NCBI RefSeq assembly: GCF_023343835.1
Contig: NC_064439.1
Coordinates: 32,376,508 to 32,440,507, forward strand
DNA length: 64,000 nucleotides
Direction of reading: 5' to 3'
Source of the DNA: Lagopus muta
Taxonomy: Eukaryota; Chordata; Aves; Galliformes; Phasianidae
Shown: one piece after another, positions 23,501 through 36,469 of the stretch
Layout: each line of letters starts with the position of its first letter
Position numbering within the stretch: the first letter of the stretch is position 1
Translations under genes and position numbers: made by a program
Notes under the pieces: model-generated
What the model was told of the DNA's origin: nothing
The model's database searches: none
The model's input: the letters and a program-made list of their open reading frames with translations, nothing else

Positions 23501-25200
23501 CCCTTTTAAGAAAGCCAGCTGCAGAAGCATAAAGTCACAAAGATCAGTTTATGTTGACGCATTCATTAATTCTTTCTTGTCATATAATAAAAACATTGCA
23601 AAAAACAAAAGATCAACAACAAAAAAGAAATTAAAATAAGGGTGGAAGAGCACAGCATACCTAGTCCTACACATTTCTGGTTTATCTAAGAGCTGAAGAT
23701 GTAGCAATGCCACAGTCCGACCCCAAGCAGTAGGAGCTCGTTTATATTTACAAAATGTATCTAGTTTCTAACAGCATCAGTCTAACGAAATTCTGAACAA
23801 CACTGGGCTAGACATAGTCAGAAAGAAAGGCTAGATGTTATTTTAAAAGTATCAAATATTTTCTGCTAGATACTTGCCCAATCCAGAGTTTTAATTTTAC
23901 CTACTTCAGGTACAGTCTATGACTGGACAGCCGATGAGGTTTTACCAAATGAAATTGGAAAGAAACACTTGGAAAAATAGCAGCACTAAAGACTGCACTG
24001 AACATTTTTGAAATAACTTTTGGCTTTTGTCCCTTAAAGCGCTTTGCATGGTATGAGGACCACAGATTTCTTCCATCAGGTGAGCCACTATCACAGTGCA
24101 TGGCTGCAGACGTGCTGAGCATTTCTGCAACCACCCTGTCACTGAATCTTAATGTAGGATACAGTAAAGAACCCATACGTCACCTTTCAGTTTCTCCTTT
24201 AAAATACATGCTTATTTTTAGAAAGCCTAACTTTATAACCATAGAGTAATACAAGATTTTCTGCTGCCTTCTTTCAGCATATTCATGGTTAATTCTAGAA
24301 TTTTTATTCCACACTAAAAAAGAAAGTAGAAAATGCAAGATGACATCTGCTACAAAAGCAGATGAAATTGGAATGATCCAGACCTTCCATTTAAGGCATC
24401 TTGTAGTTTTTTATTTTTATTTTTAAGGCTGTTCTCATATCTATTTCCTGTTTAGGAATCCTCTGCACATAATTCTATTATTATTCCTTTGCAAAATAGA
24501 AAATATGTATCTTCCATAGAACTAGATTTAGCATTGCCCTCCAGCCTAAAATGTAATGTACCATTCGATGTTCTCAAATTTATTTAACGACTCTTACCCA
24601 ATGAATTCAAATTCTGTAATTAAATTATGAGCCATACTTCTTTACATCACACTAATTCTAAGTTTAATATGGAAATATTTTTAAAAAGAGACGCTATTTA
24701 TGTTATTACTTTTATTGTTTCAGGAAGGACAAATATGCAATCGTATGGTTTAAATTTACCAATCTTTAAATGCTCCAAATGCTGCATTTTCATGAAACAA
24801 AGCACATTTTCACACTGAACTGTACAACATGTCAGCTGAAAGAAATTCACTATAAGTATTGTACTTTTTGTTTTTCAAGTAATTGCAACTATTGCTGTGC
24901 TACAACTTAAGAGATTTTGCACAAAATCAAATTAACCTTTTTTCTTTAATGTAAAGGTATCTAAAGTCAACACGCACCCTGGTTTTCCATAAGAAGAAGA
25001 AAATAATAGTACTGCATTTGCCTATGAACAGAATCAAGAGGGTAACAAAGTTAATTATTCCTCATAATCAGTAATTATGATTAGATAAAAGAGTCTTTGG
25101 TAATGAACTGCTCTAATGATGGAGGACCTCCATCCTAAGAAATATAATAGTACATTAACATAACTGTGTATGCAAAGTACATAGAACCACCGCCACAGTT
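20541..25200 (-). other. HIBADH: Large HIBADH intron, ordinary segment
   Basis: AT-rich, no recognised exon or interspersed repeat. A (TTTC)n-to-poly-T run sits near 23345-23380. Open frames at 21059-21271, 22125-23156 and 23901-24176 show no recognisable family. A somewhat GC-balanced patch around 22850-23050 and 24000-24170 could be constrained, but I cannot support this. Confidence 0.6.
23345..23380. repeat. (TTTC)n and poly-T run
   Basis: Three TTTC units followed by an 18-base T homopolymer. Confidence 0.85.
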
Positions 25201-25450
25201 AACTTGTCATTGAATGATTAAATAGGAATTCATAATTAGAAAAATCCACAGCGTAATTTATTGGCCTTCCCGACGGTTCTGGTTCATTAGAAGTTGATTA
25301 CCAAACAGTGACCTCTAGTGGCCCGCAGGGCTGTCATGCCACCTTGTTTCTCCTAGCAGCTCCTAGCCGCTAGTTCACCTACAAACCTCACCAGAAAGAG
25401 GCAATTCGAGGAATTTAAAATGTTTCCCTCGATAATTCACCTCTTACTTT
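25200..25450. promoter_or_regulatory. Candidate conserved non-coding element D
   Basis: Unique sequence with TGATTAAAT, CATAATTAG and ATTTATTGG (about 25256-25264, like posterior HOX/CDX sites), then CpGs in CCCGACGG, a CTCF-like motif (25308-25321) and GCCCGCAGG. Repeat-free; no coding frame. The combination of homeodomain cores and a strong CTCF-like match suggests a regulatory element. Confidence 0.35.
25308..25321 (-). promoter_or_regulatory. CTCF-like motif
   Basis: The minus strand reads CCACTAGAGGTCAC, matching the CTCF consensus CCASYAGRKGGCRS at 13 of 14 positions. Occupancy is not known. Confidence 0.45.
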
Positions 25451-26042
25451 TATTAATGTTAACGGCTTCAAAAAAGGTTTCCCTTTCTGAGAGCAGTTAT
25501 AAACGTACACACTGACACAAGATAGATATAAACGTACGTGCACTGGAAAACAAAACAGGCAAAACGCAGCTTCTCAATTTTGATGTTAATAGCAAGTCTA
25601 ACATAGCTCTCACATTAATTCATACCGGTATACTGATTAAACTTAATGTTTTCTGGAGCTATTTAAAAATGTCCACACTTGCAGTGCTTGTTAGAGACTC
25701 TGATTAGCTCAGGGTACCGTACCTTGAGGCCAAGGGCTTGTAAGCAGTGCCTCTAAATGCTCACTCCTGCACTAAAGCAAATGATATTGGTGCAGACAGG
25801 CAGGGCAGAGGCAGAAAGCTCACGAGAAATAAGCCCTACTTTTCATAGTAAGTGCTGAACAGATGCCTTGCAATGCTTTCAACTCCCATTTCATTTACAA
25901 GAACACAACTTAAGTAAGATCCACAGCTAATTGCAAAATCTTTGCAAGCATTAGAAGGTGGGATTTCCCCCTCACTCAACATCACAAACCCACTGGTAAG
26001 CTATTTGGGAAGTTTTTAAGTTTTCCATTAGGACATCCACAC

Positions 26043-26062
26043 TTTTTTTTTTTTTTTTTTTT
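26043..26062. repeat. Poly-T run, 20 bases
   Basis: Uninterrupted T homopolymer with no retroposed sequence recognised beside it. Confidence 0.9.
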
Positions 26063-26499
26063 AAATCCAAATATTTTTTAACAGGAAAGAAGCACATCTG
26101 AAACTAATACAGAAGTTACTCAAACACAGTGTTAAACAAAAATCACGTTCAGGGAAATCCAGACAATTTCATTTCAATTGTTTTCATTTTGCATCTTGTT
26201 AGTGTTGGAAAACAGAACATTTTAGAAGCGACACGCATGTAGTTTACTTTTTCTTTTGTCTAACATAGAAGTGGATACAGAAATAATACTCTCCCAGCAG
26301 GGAGAAGCTAGAAGATAAACTGCAGAGTCCTGTTTCACACACAAAACAGATTTCCCAGAACAACTCCCGTCTCTCAAATGAGGTGGAGCTGATGGTGCCA
26401 GCATGCTGGAAACCAGTTGCAATAAAGAGAGGAATGGACAGAAATCTGCGCCCCTGATTTTCCCATGCACAAGTGAGAGAGTGCACGTGTGTGTGCATA

Positions 26500-26790
26500 T
26501 GTGTCCACATGCTGGATTCTGGCTGTTTGTGGCGATGATTTAATATAGTGAGTGGATAATGAGCTGTGCTCCCCGCAGCAAGTGAATCACCATTTAATGC
26601 TATTATCAACAGTTCATGACCCACCGGCATGAAGTGTCAGCCTGATTAATCTGAACACCACTGACCCCGGCGAGGGAAAGCTACCTTATTGTCAGAATTT
26701 AATATATAATAAAATCACAGGCAGAATATAAATACCCGATAAAGCAAAGCTGATAACAGAAAATACACTTTGTTCTGCTCTTCCTTTTGC
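26500..26790. promoter_or_regulatory. Candidate conserved non-coding element E
   Basis: Repeat-free sequence with CpGs, GATGATTTAAT, GCAAGTGAATCACC (an NK-type AAGTG core), CATTTAATGC, TGACCCACCGG (two or so mismatches from a GLI site) and CTGATTAATCTG (paired homeodomain cores). The overlapping 128-codon minus-strand frame (26244-26630) crosses low-complexity GTGTGTGC sequence and shows no domain. Regulatory role is inferred. Confidence 0.35.
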
Positions 26791-29775
26791 ACTTGTTAAG
26801 GTCCAGTTAATTTATTTATTTTTAAATAAATATTTTTTGTCTAGTCAAGCAGGAAGCAATCCATTAGGACCTATTATTTTGACGTACAACAAAATGTCTC
26901 AAAATGGCTGTCCAAACACAAACCCCAGGTTGATACAAATAAGAAAGAAAAAAATTAGAATAAGCCAGTGCATTACTTGCTACTGTCAATTCATATCAGG
27001 AAATGATCAGAAATTGTTCGTGCTTTTCTAAGGTCAACGAGGCAATAAAAATACTGATCTGTAAACAGGAATGGTTTGTAGAGTGATGCTGTATGACTCA
27101 CAGAAGAACACTACGTCCACCAAATAAGACCAATATGCATCAGATAGACTAGAAACTTGTGCCAGCTATATCATGAATATAAGGGGAAGAAATAACCAAG
27201 AGACATTTACAGTGAAGATTTCTGCATATACAATTCAACATCATCATGAGAACCACTCAATGCAATTACAAATTTAACCATTCTCCACAGAGAATAAGCC
27301 ACAGAAACAAGGAAAAAAGCCCTATCACACATCACAAGGAGGTTAGAACAATGCTGCTGTCTTCTACACGCTTCCTTCTGATTCAACCCAGTCACAAGTC
27401 TGATAAAATGTAGAACTTCTAAAATGTCTTTTGTGAATCCCATACATCACAAGATATAATTAACTTAGACTAAAGTTGGTGGGACTATGTGTAAAATTAC
27501 ATGAACTTACACAAGTACAAGAACTGCTATGGCTTATTGTTAAAATGCCCTACTGCAAAATAGGTGAAAACTACTGCAATTATTTTTAAAATGAAAAACA
27601 ATTGTTTCACATCTCACCTTCCACTGTTACCACCTGGTACTCTGAAGGTTATGGGACTTTCAGGACAAGGGACTGAAAAAGAACTGGGACTGAAATCCCC
27701 AGATCTGCCCACATATGGATAGAATGACGGTGGGTGAGACAAGAGACTGATCATTCCAAGTATTAACTTATAACAATTGGCAGCCAAGTGAAGGGGAACG
27801 TGTCAAACCGACTTGACTAAAACTTGGACAAAACAAGAACCTTGATGTCTGAGCTCCCAGTTAAGAGCTCTGCTGGAAATGTAAAGAAAGAATAATGGAA
27901 TTCTGGACACTTATGCAGGAAAGTAATTCATGCTGCCAACACAGACATATGTTTAAGCTTCACTTTTCCATTCAGAAACCAAAACATTCTTGTATGCCAG
28001 TTGACTAGTAAGAGTTGGCTTATTTCACAGAGGCTGTTCTCAAATAGTGCTAGCTGCAGTGTGCCCAAATGGGTCAAGGCATACGATAGCTGCTTAAAAT
28101 CTCTTCTGAACCTCCTTTTATAATCTCTTTCTGAGTAAGTTTGCCACACAACAGCAGAGATCCTTGGTGCACTCAATTCCTGGAAGCGTTGAACCCAGGA
28201 ATAAGGAGCCTTAACACAGAGAGACCATGTTTAGGTCTCCATCAAGGAGAGACTGCACATTCCTGCTGTTGGAAGGCTCCATGGTTTTTCTCTTCTGTAC
28301 CACACGTTACTATTTCCACAGTTCCTCACTGTGCACTTGTTCTGAGAACACCTTTAAAGACCCTGTTTGAGTAAACACAATTTTCACTGCATTTGCCTCT
28401 TGGAGAGGTGGAGGAACAAGGGAGCAAACATAATTTTTCCCTAATCAGCTGCATGATAAAGCCAAGTCCAAAAAGGGAGCACAAAGCAAACAAGGGGACA
28501 ACAACACCTTGCAAGAGTTTCATCTTCACAGAGATGGGGAGGCATAGCTGGGTCTTATTCATATGGATAGAGAACAGTGTGGCATACTGCCCAGGAACAC
28601 TGTTGAAAGCAAGGACCTAAAATCAAGTAGAGATTCAGTAGAGCAATGACTGATTCTAAGTAAAATTAAAGAACAATGAAAGTTTAAAGGAACAGATGAG
28701 AGATCAGTTTTCAACTGGTGATGATGGCTGCATATACAGCGGCACATGTATGTGCTCACAGATGAAGAAAATGGAGACAAGGAAGATAGATTATCTAGAA
28801 CAAGGAATCTCAAATTGCTTTGTATCTTATGAAAACAAAAGCTATGACTAGGAAATACAAACATAGTATATACAAAGCAAACTTTAATAGCAGTAAATTA
28901 GAGAAAAATAAGAAAAACACTGAAGTATGTAAGTCTGTTACAAAAACAACAACAACAAAGAATAAAGCTAGCATGGAAAATGTAATAGTAGACAAGATTA
29001 AATTGTTACTGCTCAGAGAGCAGTCCAAGCAACAAGGGATAGGCACCCAGTGAGGGCACAGAAACATTTCTTCCTAAGAGAAGAAAGAATATTAGCATCA
29101 AAATCTAAATAAAAATGAATTACAAAAGCCCTATGTGGAGAAAAACAACCTGATACTTAGTAAGCCTTGTGTGATACATACATAAGAAACAGGCATCCTC
29201 CAGGATAAACTGTTGTCTCATCTTGAGCCACGTTTATGTTCTGTTCTCAACATTTTACACAAATCAATTACATCAGAAATGAACTGGTTCATGCACACTG
29301 AAGAAATGCAGTTATTGGCAATACTGCAGAAAGAACTCATAGGGTTGTATTCCAAAACTTGTCACCTTCAAGTGTTCCCTAGAATACTTTGACATGCATG
29401 TAAATTGTTCAGACGGTTTTAACTTCCTCAATCAAAAAAATATCACGAGGTAAGTACCTGGAATAAACAGTGCAATTTCATGTGTTTTGTACTTCGTTTG
29501 CAGCTATCTATTAAATGCCCAAAAAATGTTACAGAAACAAAACAGTGGCTAAAATAATTTAAATATGCTTTTTAAAAGCTCTTAAATCAGAAGAAAAAAA
29601 AAATAGGGAGATAACATTGCAGTTTCAAACTAGCTTTTCAATTACACCCTGAAATGAAGATGAAAAAGAACTGCAGTTGTATGATAAAAGCACAGAAAAA
29701 AAATGTTCGTAAGTGGTTGTACTGTGATCTTTCTGTGCTTATTCTTGTCTCAGAACATGTAACCAGGAAGCTGCA

Positions 29776-29793
29776 TTTTTTTTTTTTTTTTTT
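29776..29793. repeat. Poly-T run, 18 bases
   Basis: Uninterrupted T homopolymer. Confidence 0.85.
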
Positions 29794-31536
29794 GTCCCCA
29801 GAGATCTGGACTTTCATAAGTGACAGGGAAAATGGGAAGAATAGGTGAACTACAGCAACTTAATTCTGAATAGACACTTCATTCTAATAAACATCCTTGA
29901 ACAGCAGAACTTCCTAACTTTGGTACTGTCTTCTCTAACAGGAGAGAGGTCATGCATGAGTATGGCTCTCACTCATGCCGTACCCCTTGTTAATTAGCAC
30001 AACACACTTTAGTGGGCACTTTAGGGGAGAAAAATACAGAAATATGTCCATAGCAGTACTCAATATACTTAGCTAAACATCCAGAGCCTCAGGGGGAAGT
30101 CAGTCTGTGTTCTCTGCATACAGGCATCTCAAGAGGTTTCAATGACACCCACATCACCCTTTTCCTGGAAAGTGGGTGAAGGAGGAAGGCAGAAGAGAGT
30201 TGTTGCCTGATAAACTTACAAAGCATATTTAATTCTATGTATATTTAAATAATTGTTCAAAATGTGAAGTGAATATTCTACGTGGCATCAGAAATTTAAT
30301 GCATGAACCAGCTACTGAGCAACTGGAATAAAAGTATCCACATCAGAAATTACTAACACTGGCACAGATAATACACAGACAATTATCAGATCTGCTAAAC
30401 ACAGCCTAACATTACAGTCTTACCAGGGAAGTTAATGATGTCTGATACAATGTTTGAAACGCCAGCTCCTTAATCACTTTTGGCTAAATATATAAGGGTA
30501 CTTCTGCCTTTCAATAATTCTTAATTTCTGTGGAGCAGTTTTTCAGACTGCATTCCTTATCTCAGTGCAGCGTCTGTATCCATCTCAAGTAAGATTCCTC
30601 ATGTTCTTTGTGCAGAAACAGGAAAGCAAGCAGATCAGAATCCCATACTGAATCCAAAGATACAGTACTTTATCTTAAAAAAGGCTTTTTTACATCTTGT
30701 ATCAAGAGATAGCTACAACTCAATGTACGAAACAGTGAAACGATGATGTAAGCATTTGAAAATATCACCAAAACTCTCTTCCTCGGGAAGCTGCTTAATG
30801 CATCAGGAAAGCCTGTTCAATCAACAATACATCCCAAAATTTGAGCCAATTCATGGAAAAAAAGATAAGTGACCTAAGAAGGATGTCTCCAGAACCAGAT
30901 AAAAGCACAGCCAAAGGAATTTATTTAGAATATAGGCTTAAAGGGAATATATATACATCAGATTTGAAGGTTTTTCCCATTCCAAAACAATGTACGTAAC
31001 CAAAAAATAAGGTGGCATGTTCTCTGGTTTTGGGGATTTTTTTTTTTTAATCTGATGGACACAAATTAGTGACTTGCTCATCCATCACAGCTGTTTGAAC
31101 ATAAATGCTTTGAGTTTACTGTTCTACAAGCTAAATCTTGCAAATTTTGTGTTGCAGCATTGAGGGAGTCAACAAAAATTGTAACCTGTAATGTCAGCTT
31201 GTTTCATGAACAGATACAAAAAAATAATTAAAAGGCTCAATGGGACTATCTCGTTTCTTTCAAAGAGAATTTTTTTTTGCAAATATTTATTGCATACTAA
31301 ACATGTAAATAAGAAAAAAAATAATTAGAAATGTCACAAGTCTGCAAAACAGTGGTCTTTATTTTGTCACTTTGTCTGATTTGTTCTCCATTCATGGGGA
31401 CTTCTTTTAGAAGAGAAAACCCTTTCTGGACAGTCTCTGAAATGCTATCACAAAGCATTCAATAAAAAGACCCCACTCAAACCAAACAAAATTATTATTT
31501 AGTGAAAGAAAGACCCAGCACTAAGCTAATGTGCTA

Positions 31537-31558
31537 CACCCAGTTGAAAAACTGGGTG
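31537..31558. repeat. Perfect hairpin with GAAA loop
   Basis: CACCCAGTT (31537-31545) pairs exactly with AACTGGGTG (31550-31558) around a GAAA tetraloop. Only nine base pairs, so chance is plausible. Confidence 0.7.
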
Positions 31559-33039
31559 GCTGGGATGGATCACAAAGCTGTTTCACACTGCTTTCACCAA
31601 TAGAGAGTCCTGTATTGGTGCAAGGCCCTTCCTGCCAGCAACTGTCCCGACTTCAGTCGAGTACAACATCCTCCTTCATGAAAGACAGCCTCTAGCCTGA
31701 CCAAAGGCAGAGTGCTCAAGTGCAGACAGGGAACCTCAGCCCACCTGCTGAGACATGAACCATTACAGCAGTAATGCGGGAGTGCCTCTGTTACCTTCAC
31801 ATTATGGAGTGGGTGGGGAAGAGCTTCCAGCCAGGTTGCCCTGAGCTGAGATTGCTAACAGAGCAATGCCACAGCAGAATTAGGCATGCCTGTTGCAGGT
31901 AGTGAAGTTTCCAGAAGTGGAAGGGTAGGGGTGGATAAAGGTCATCAAAAGTTAAGTCATAATCATAAGTTACAATACAAATGAAGTGATAAGGGCAGAA
32001 AAGAGTACCAGTATCTACTGGTCATGTTTACAAAGGCTAAACATTACTTTCTAGTAGAGAGTGCAATAAGAAGGAAAAGACTAACGCCCAATTTTGATAT
32101 ACTGCTTTCAGAAAACAGGCAGGAGTTAGGGCTACTAGCTTGGCAAAGTCTTTGCATGATACCTCCTCACAACAGCCCAAACTCTAATACTTGAAGAACA
32201 GTAGGAAACATCTCTCCTCCAGCCTTCCCAAATGAAAGTGAATTAATAAATTTGATGAAGCAAAAAGATCCGTAAGTTAGGACATTTTGGTATACCATGT
32301 CCAATAAAAATCTTAGTTCCCTCTGTTCATAGTGATTTGCATATATCAAAAAAAGGGAGTGCTCAAACCACAAGCCTATATGTTAAACAGCGGCACCTAC
32401 TACTGTCAGTTGTGGCAGCTAGTAAGTGGGGAATGTAACACCAACGGGACAGAAAGGATAAGATGATGAGACAGCACAGCTCTTGTAGTGGTTTTGTTCC
32501 TATTTTAGAAATTGGATGACCTGGACTCTCAACTTGTGGTGAACTAGAACTTTCCTAATTTGAAAGGGGGACCAATTTTAAATCCAACTTCTTGGTGCTT
32601 AGCATCTGAGGCTCAGGAACATCAGAGTTAAGCAACTTGAAACAATAAAGAAACAGATTTGATTTTTTTACGTAATTTGATGTAGGATGACTGAGGAAGA
32701 GATTTCTAGAATCACATGCTCTTTTCCTACCTATACTGAATATTTTGTGCACACTGTTCAAGTAGAACAGTTGTTGCCTGGATTACACTTTCCTTTACAG
32801 TGTATTTCCACAAACTGCTCCCTTTAACTGAACGTGTGAACTCCAGAATACAGCAGGATTAGTTCAGATGGAAGGAATATAGGAAGAAAAAAGCTCCAGC
32901 GTTTCATCTTACAAATGTATCAAGTCCATAAAACGCATTTATGTCACTGAGAGGGCATGCTTGGTTAGACACGTAAATATTGGTATTGAAACGCAACATG
33001 TAGAAACTAACACCAAATGAGAGATTTCCAAACAAAATG

Positions 33040-33450
33040 CTGGAGAACAGGTTTGTCCTGTCCTTGTTTAAGGATGGAAAGAGCTTTCAGGAGGCTCACT
33101 CTCAGCGGCACAGCAGCAGCCATTTAACAGAAGCAGGCTTCTGAAGCATCTTAACAACTCTCACTGGTGACTTGTTACATCCTCCCACCGGTCCCCGCAG
33201 GTCCTGTACCCTGACAGGCAGGATGAAAAGCTCCTCTAGCGGGGCCGCGGGCTGTCAGAAGCCACCAGCTGTCCTGCCAGGGCTCCGCCATCGCAGGGGC
33301 CAGCTGACAGCCTGGGTGTTGCTGGCCATGCTGAGAAACGTGCCACCCAGCTGCTGTGTGGTCACGTCCATCTGGAGATCTCCAGCCAGACAAATCTCTG
33401 GGCCTGTCAGCTCTCTTCAGCAAGCCTTGTTATGCAAATTCAATTACTCA
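33040..33450. other. GC-rich island of unknown nature
   Basis: A stretch clearly richer in G and C than its surroundings, with clustered CpGs around 33185-33295 (for example CTAGCGGGGCCGCGGGCTG). It supports the longest open frame of the window (33172-33597 plus, 141 codons), but the translation has no domain, no biased codon pattern I can see, and starts in repeat-like GC sequence. An octamer ATGCAAAT (33432-33439) lies at its edge. Could be an unrecognised repeat, an orphan CpG island or an enhancer. Confidence 0.35.
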
Positions 33451-35250
33451 AGTGTGCCCTATTACTGCTGGCTAACTGCTCCTAGAACCGATCTCACACT
33501 GACAGTCAGCTCACATTTTTACCCACCAAAAGTACCTCATTTATTCTTGCTCAACTACTCCCTTGTATCATTAAGGCAGAACAGACAAAGTCCATAGTAC
33601 TGTAACCTCTCTGCAGCGGGTTACTATTCCTTGCAAAGAGCTTAGAGAGAAATTAATTTGAAAACATACAGCTTCTAATCAAACACGAGTTAAAGCCACA
33701 CTGTCTACATAACTTATTACTGGAAACAAGAGGTAGTAAACTCTAACAGAATTCTAGTTCATGTGGCAAGTATTTTAAAAAGCAAACAGATAAACATGAA
33801 ACATTACTGAGAAAGAAACGAGCTCTGTTTGAGGTATTTACTTTAATGGAGGGGCACAGGTAATGAGAAGTAGAATTTCTCATTTTCTCTAGCACACCAG
33901 TGTTTGGATTTGTTCAATTAGTGGGACTGCTGCAGCAATAACCACCTACTTCTTTCACATATCTATTTATGGAATCTAATTTAAAAGTAGTCTGAGCCAT
34001 TAGAAGTTTTCCCCAGTGCAGAGATAAGGATTTTACTTAGAGGACTCATAATGTAAATATGGCAATGTGTAATAAAAAAGTTAGGTGAAAAATTGGAAAG
34101 AAAGAGTATGGCATCATAGTGTACAGTTTCCCCATATATAAATAAAAGTTTCAACTCAAAATATTGCTGTGACATTGCATGCCTTCGTTTAGAATAATTA
34201 ACTCAAGATCTGTCATAAGGAGACTGTGGCAGATAGCACAGTTTGCTACAACAAACAAGTGTGTCTGTATCTAGCATATACGCCAAATCTCAAGTATTTG
34301 TTTTCCAAACTGCCAACTAGCAAAAGAAATATTGTTAGCAATAATACTGATGGGATTTTCTGAAACAAAGAATTCAACTGTAACCAGTACAAAGCAACAG
34401 TATGGCTATTTGGCTAAACCAATAAGCTGATTCAGGTCTCAGGACAGAAAAGTCAAGCCAAGTTTCTCTAACCCCACGCTCTTCACCTTCACAGGAATAA
34501 AGTTGCATTTCTAAGTGTTGATTTATCTCTCAATGCCTTTCAAAAGTGAATTTTTGGTGAAGAGCTAAGGATGAGGGGAAGACATACTTTGAAAACTTAA
34601 ACATCTACACTCAAATGGTCTTGTCTTTAAAAGCAATGGCTAAACAAATTAAAAAAGAAAAATCAGTCTTGAGCTATTGTGAGTGAAGATATGAGTTAAG
34701 CTCTGGGAGAAAGAGGAAAAACGGCACAGCACATAGTGCTGGCAGAATGCTTGGCATGAGCGAGGCAGATGGGGGAAAAGATACATTTGAGAGATAAGCA
34801 TTGTTGTGTTAAGTCTTGAAAGGCAAAGATATGCGATGCAGACAGAGATCAGAAACCAGGACAAGGATTTCAGGAACATATTTAAAGCAGTTTGCAAGAA
34901 ATGCAGTCTTTAGGTTAAAGATAATAGAAGGAAGACAAAGGAACATGAGAGGCCAAGAAAAAACTGAAAAAACAAAACACCCACAGTTATCTGAGATAAC
35001 TGGGTCATGGACCATGGTCATATCAATAGCATGGGAAGATTTTAAAACAAATCTAGGTGAAATGTCAGCAATACTTAAAACTTAACTAACTTTGTGGAAG
35101 AAAAAGAAACTCTAGTCACATTTGGTAGTGAGACTGGACTGTGAATGGGATTACTAGTGACTGTGGAGGAGCAAAACCTTCCTAAGACTACAAAGTGGTG
35201 GGAGGGAGACAAAGATGTTTGTTGCAAATCAGAACAATTAATAAAATGGG

Positions 35251-35408
35251 GAATCACAGAAATGTAGGGGTTGGAAGGGACCTCCAGAGATCATCGAGTC
35301 CAACCCCCCTGCAAAGCAGGTTCCCTACAGCAGGTCGCACAGGTAGGCATCCAGGCAGGTCTTGAACATCTCCAGAGAAGGAGACTCCACAACCTCCCTG
35401 AGCAGCTG
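35251..35408 (-). mobile_element. CR1 LINE 3'-end fragment
   Basis: On the plus strand it starts GAATCACAGAAATGTAGGGG, continues with GGAAGGGACCTCCAGAGATC and CCAGGCAGGTCTTGAACATC, and ends GGAGACTCCACAACCTCCC. This is the reverse complement of a CR1 3' end. It is one of the less diverged copies here, in the same orientation as HIBADH. Confidence 0.95.
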
Positions 35409-36411
35409 AGAAGGACACTGGAAAACGGGTATCTGAATTCAGAATAAAACCGATACTAACAGAAATGATTTTGAAAAAAGCTGTTTTGCTTAAATTTTTA
35501 TAAAGACATCCAAATTCAATTAAGCAAGATGACTGAAGCATAAAATTAACAGCAGTAGTGAAGGGTCCTCACAAATGGTGTGAATAACCCCAAAGAAGTC
35601 AATAGGATTACCATTCTCAGAGATTATTTTTGTTCATTTGGGCAGGGTTAGAATGAGACAAAGAAAGAAAAGTAGAATGGAAATGCACATCATTGACACA
35701 TCTGGTTTTGATTGAAGATCATTGCTTTTAAAGGAGATTTAAAAGCCTCACTCCTAAGAAGCCAACTACATTCTGAAAATCAACGGAGGGATGGGCACTA
35801 AACTCACTTCTACCTCCTCATCCTCTCCTTCTTAAAGAGACAGCATGAAAAAGCATTTGTTTTTAAAACAGTCAGAGAAAACAACATCTAAATGAATTTC
35901 ATTCTGCCAGTTCTTACACACGTGCCTATGTTCTATCACAAAACCCACGACACCTCTATTCAGAGATAAATTAGCACTGTGGGAAAGTCCAGATTCATTG
36001 ACACCTTCCAGATAAAAGTGACAGCTCTGATGACATCACCCCCAGTCTACTGATGTCTGACAAAAACCAAGCCAACTTTATATAAAATTTCTGTAACAAT
36101 AATGCAAATACCGCAGTCAGACTCAATCTATTCTTCTTGATTTATGTGACATTAATACTTATTTCAAATCAAGATAAAACTGTATAAATGGAAGCTGAAG
36201 AAGCAATACTAACACACATTGCATTGACAATAAGACAAGGACAGATAATCCAAAGAAAAGTAATTCAAGAAAATAGAGCAGATATCAAGTCAACTAACTT
36301 GTTCACCTGAGAAGCTGTGGTGATTTCACACCAGTAGATAGCTAAGCTCCAACATGCTATTTTTTTGCTTCCCTTCCTCAAAAAGGCAGGGAGAGAAAAT
36401 ATGATTTAAAA

Positions 36412-36440
36412 AACAAACAACAACAACAACAACAACAAAA
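36412..36440. repeat. (AAC)n microsatellite
   Basis: About eight AAC units leading into an A-rich stretch, directly before the ERV-like block. Confidence 0.9.
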
Positions 36441-36469
36441 ACCAAAAAAAAAACCAAGAACAACCTTGT

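Larger units (their letters stand above)
26791..33030 (-). other. HIBADH: Large HIBADH intron, ordinary segment
   Basis: AT-rich intronic DNA. Contains an 18-base T-run (29776-29793) and a small GAAA-loop hairpin (31537-31558). I recognised no interspersed repeat, exon or RNA gene. Open frames (28559-28864, 28810-29067, 31594-31800 on the minus strand) look like chance. Confidence 0.6.
33451..36460 (-). other. HIBADH: Large HIBADH intron, ordinary segment with one CR1
   Basis: AT-rich. Holds the CR1 fragment at 35251-35408 and an AAC microsatellite at 36412-36440. Nothing else recognised. Confidence 0.6.

Noticed and set aside
26244..26630. 128-codon minus-strand frame
   Set aside because: Crosses GTGTGTGC low-complexity sequence and a candidate non-coding element; no domain.
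33172..33597. 141-codon frame as a gene
   Set aside because: No recognisable domain, no splice or poly(A) context, and it begins inside an anomalous GC-rich patch. Kept only as a compositional finding.
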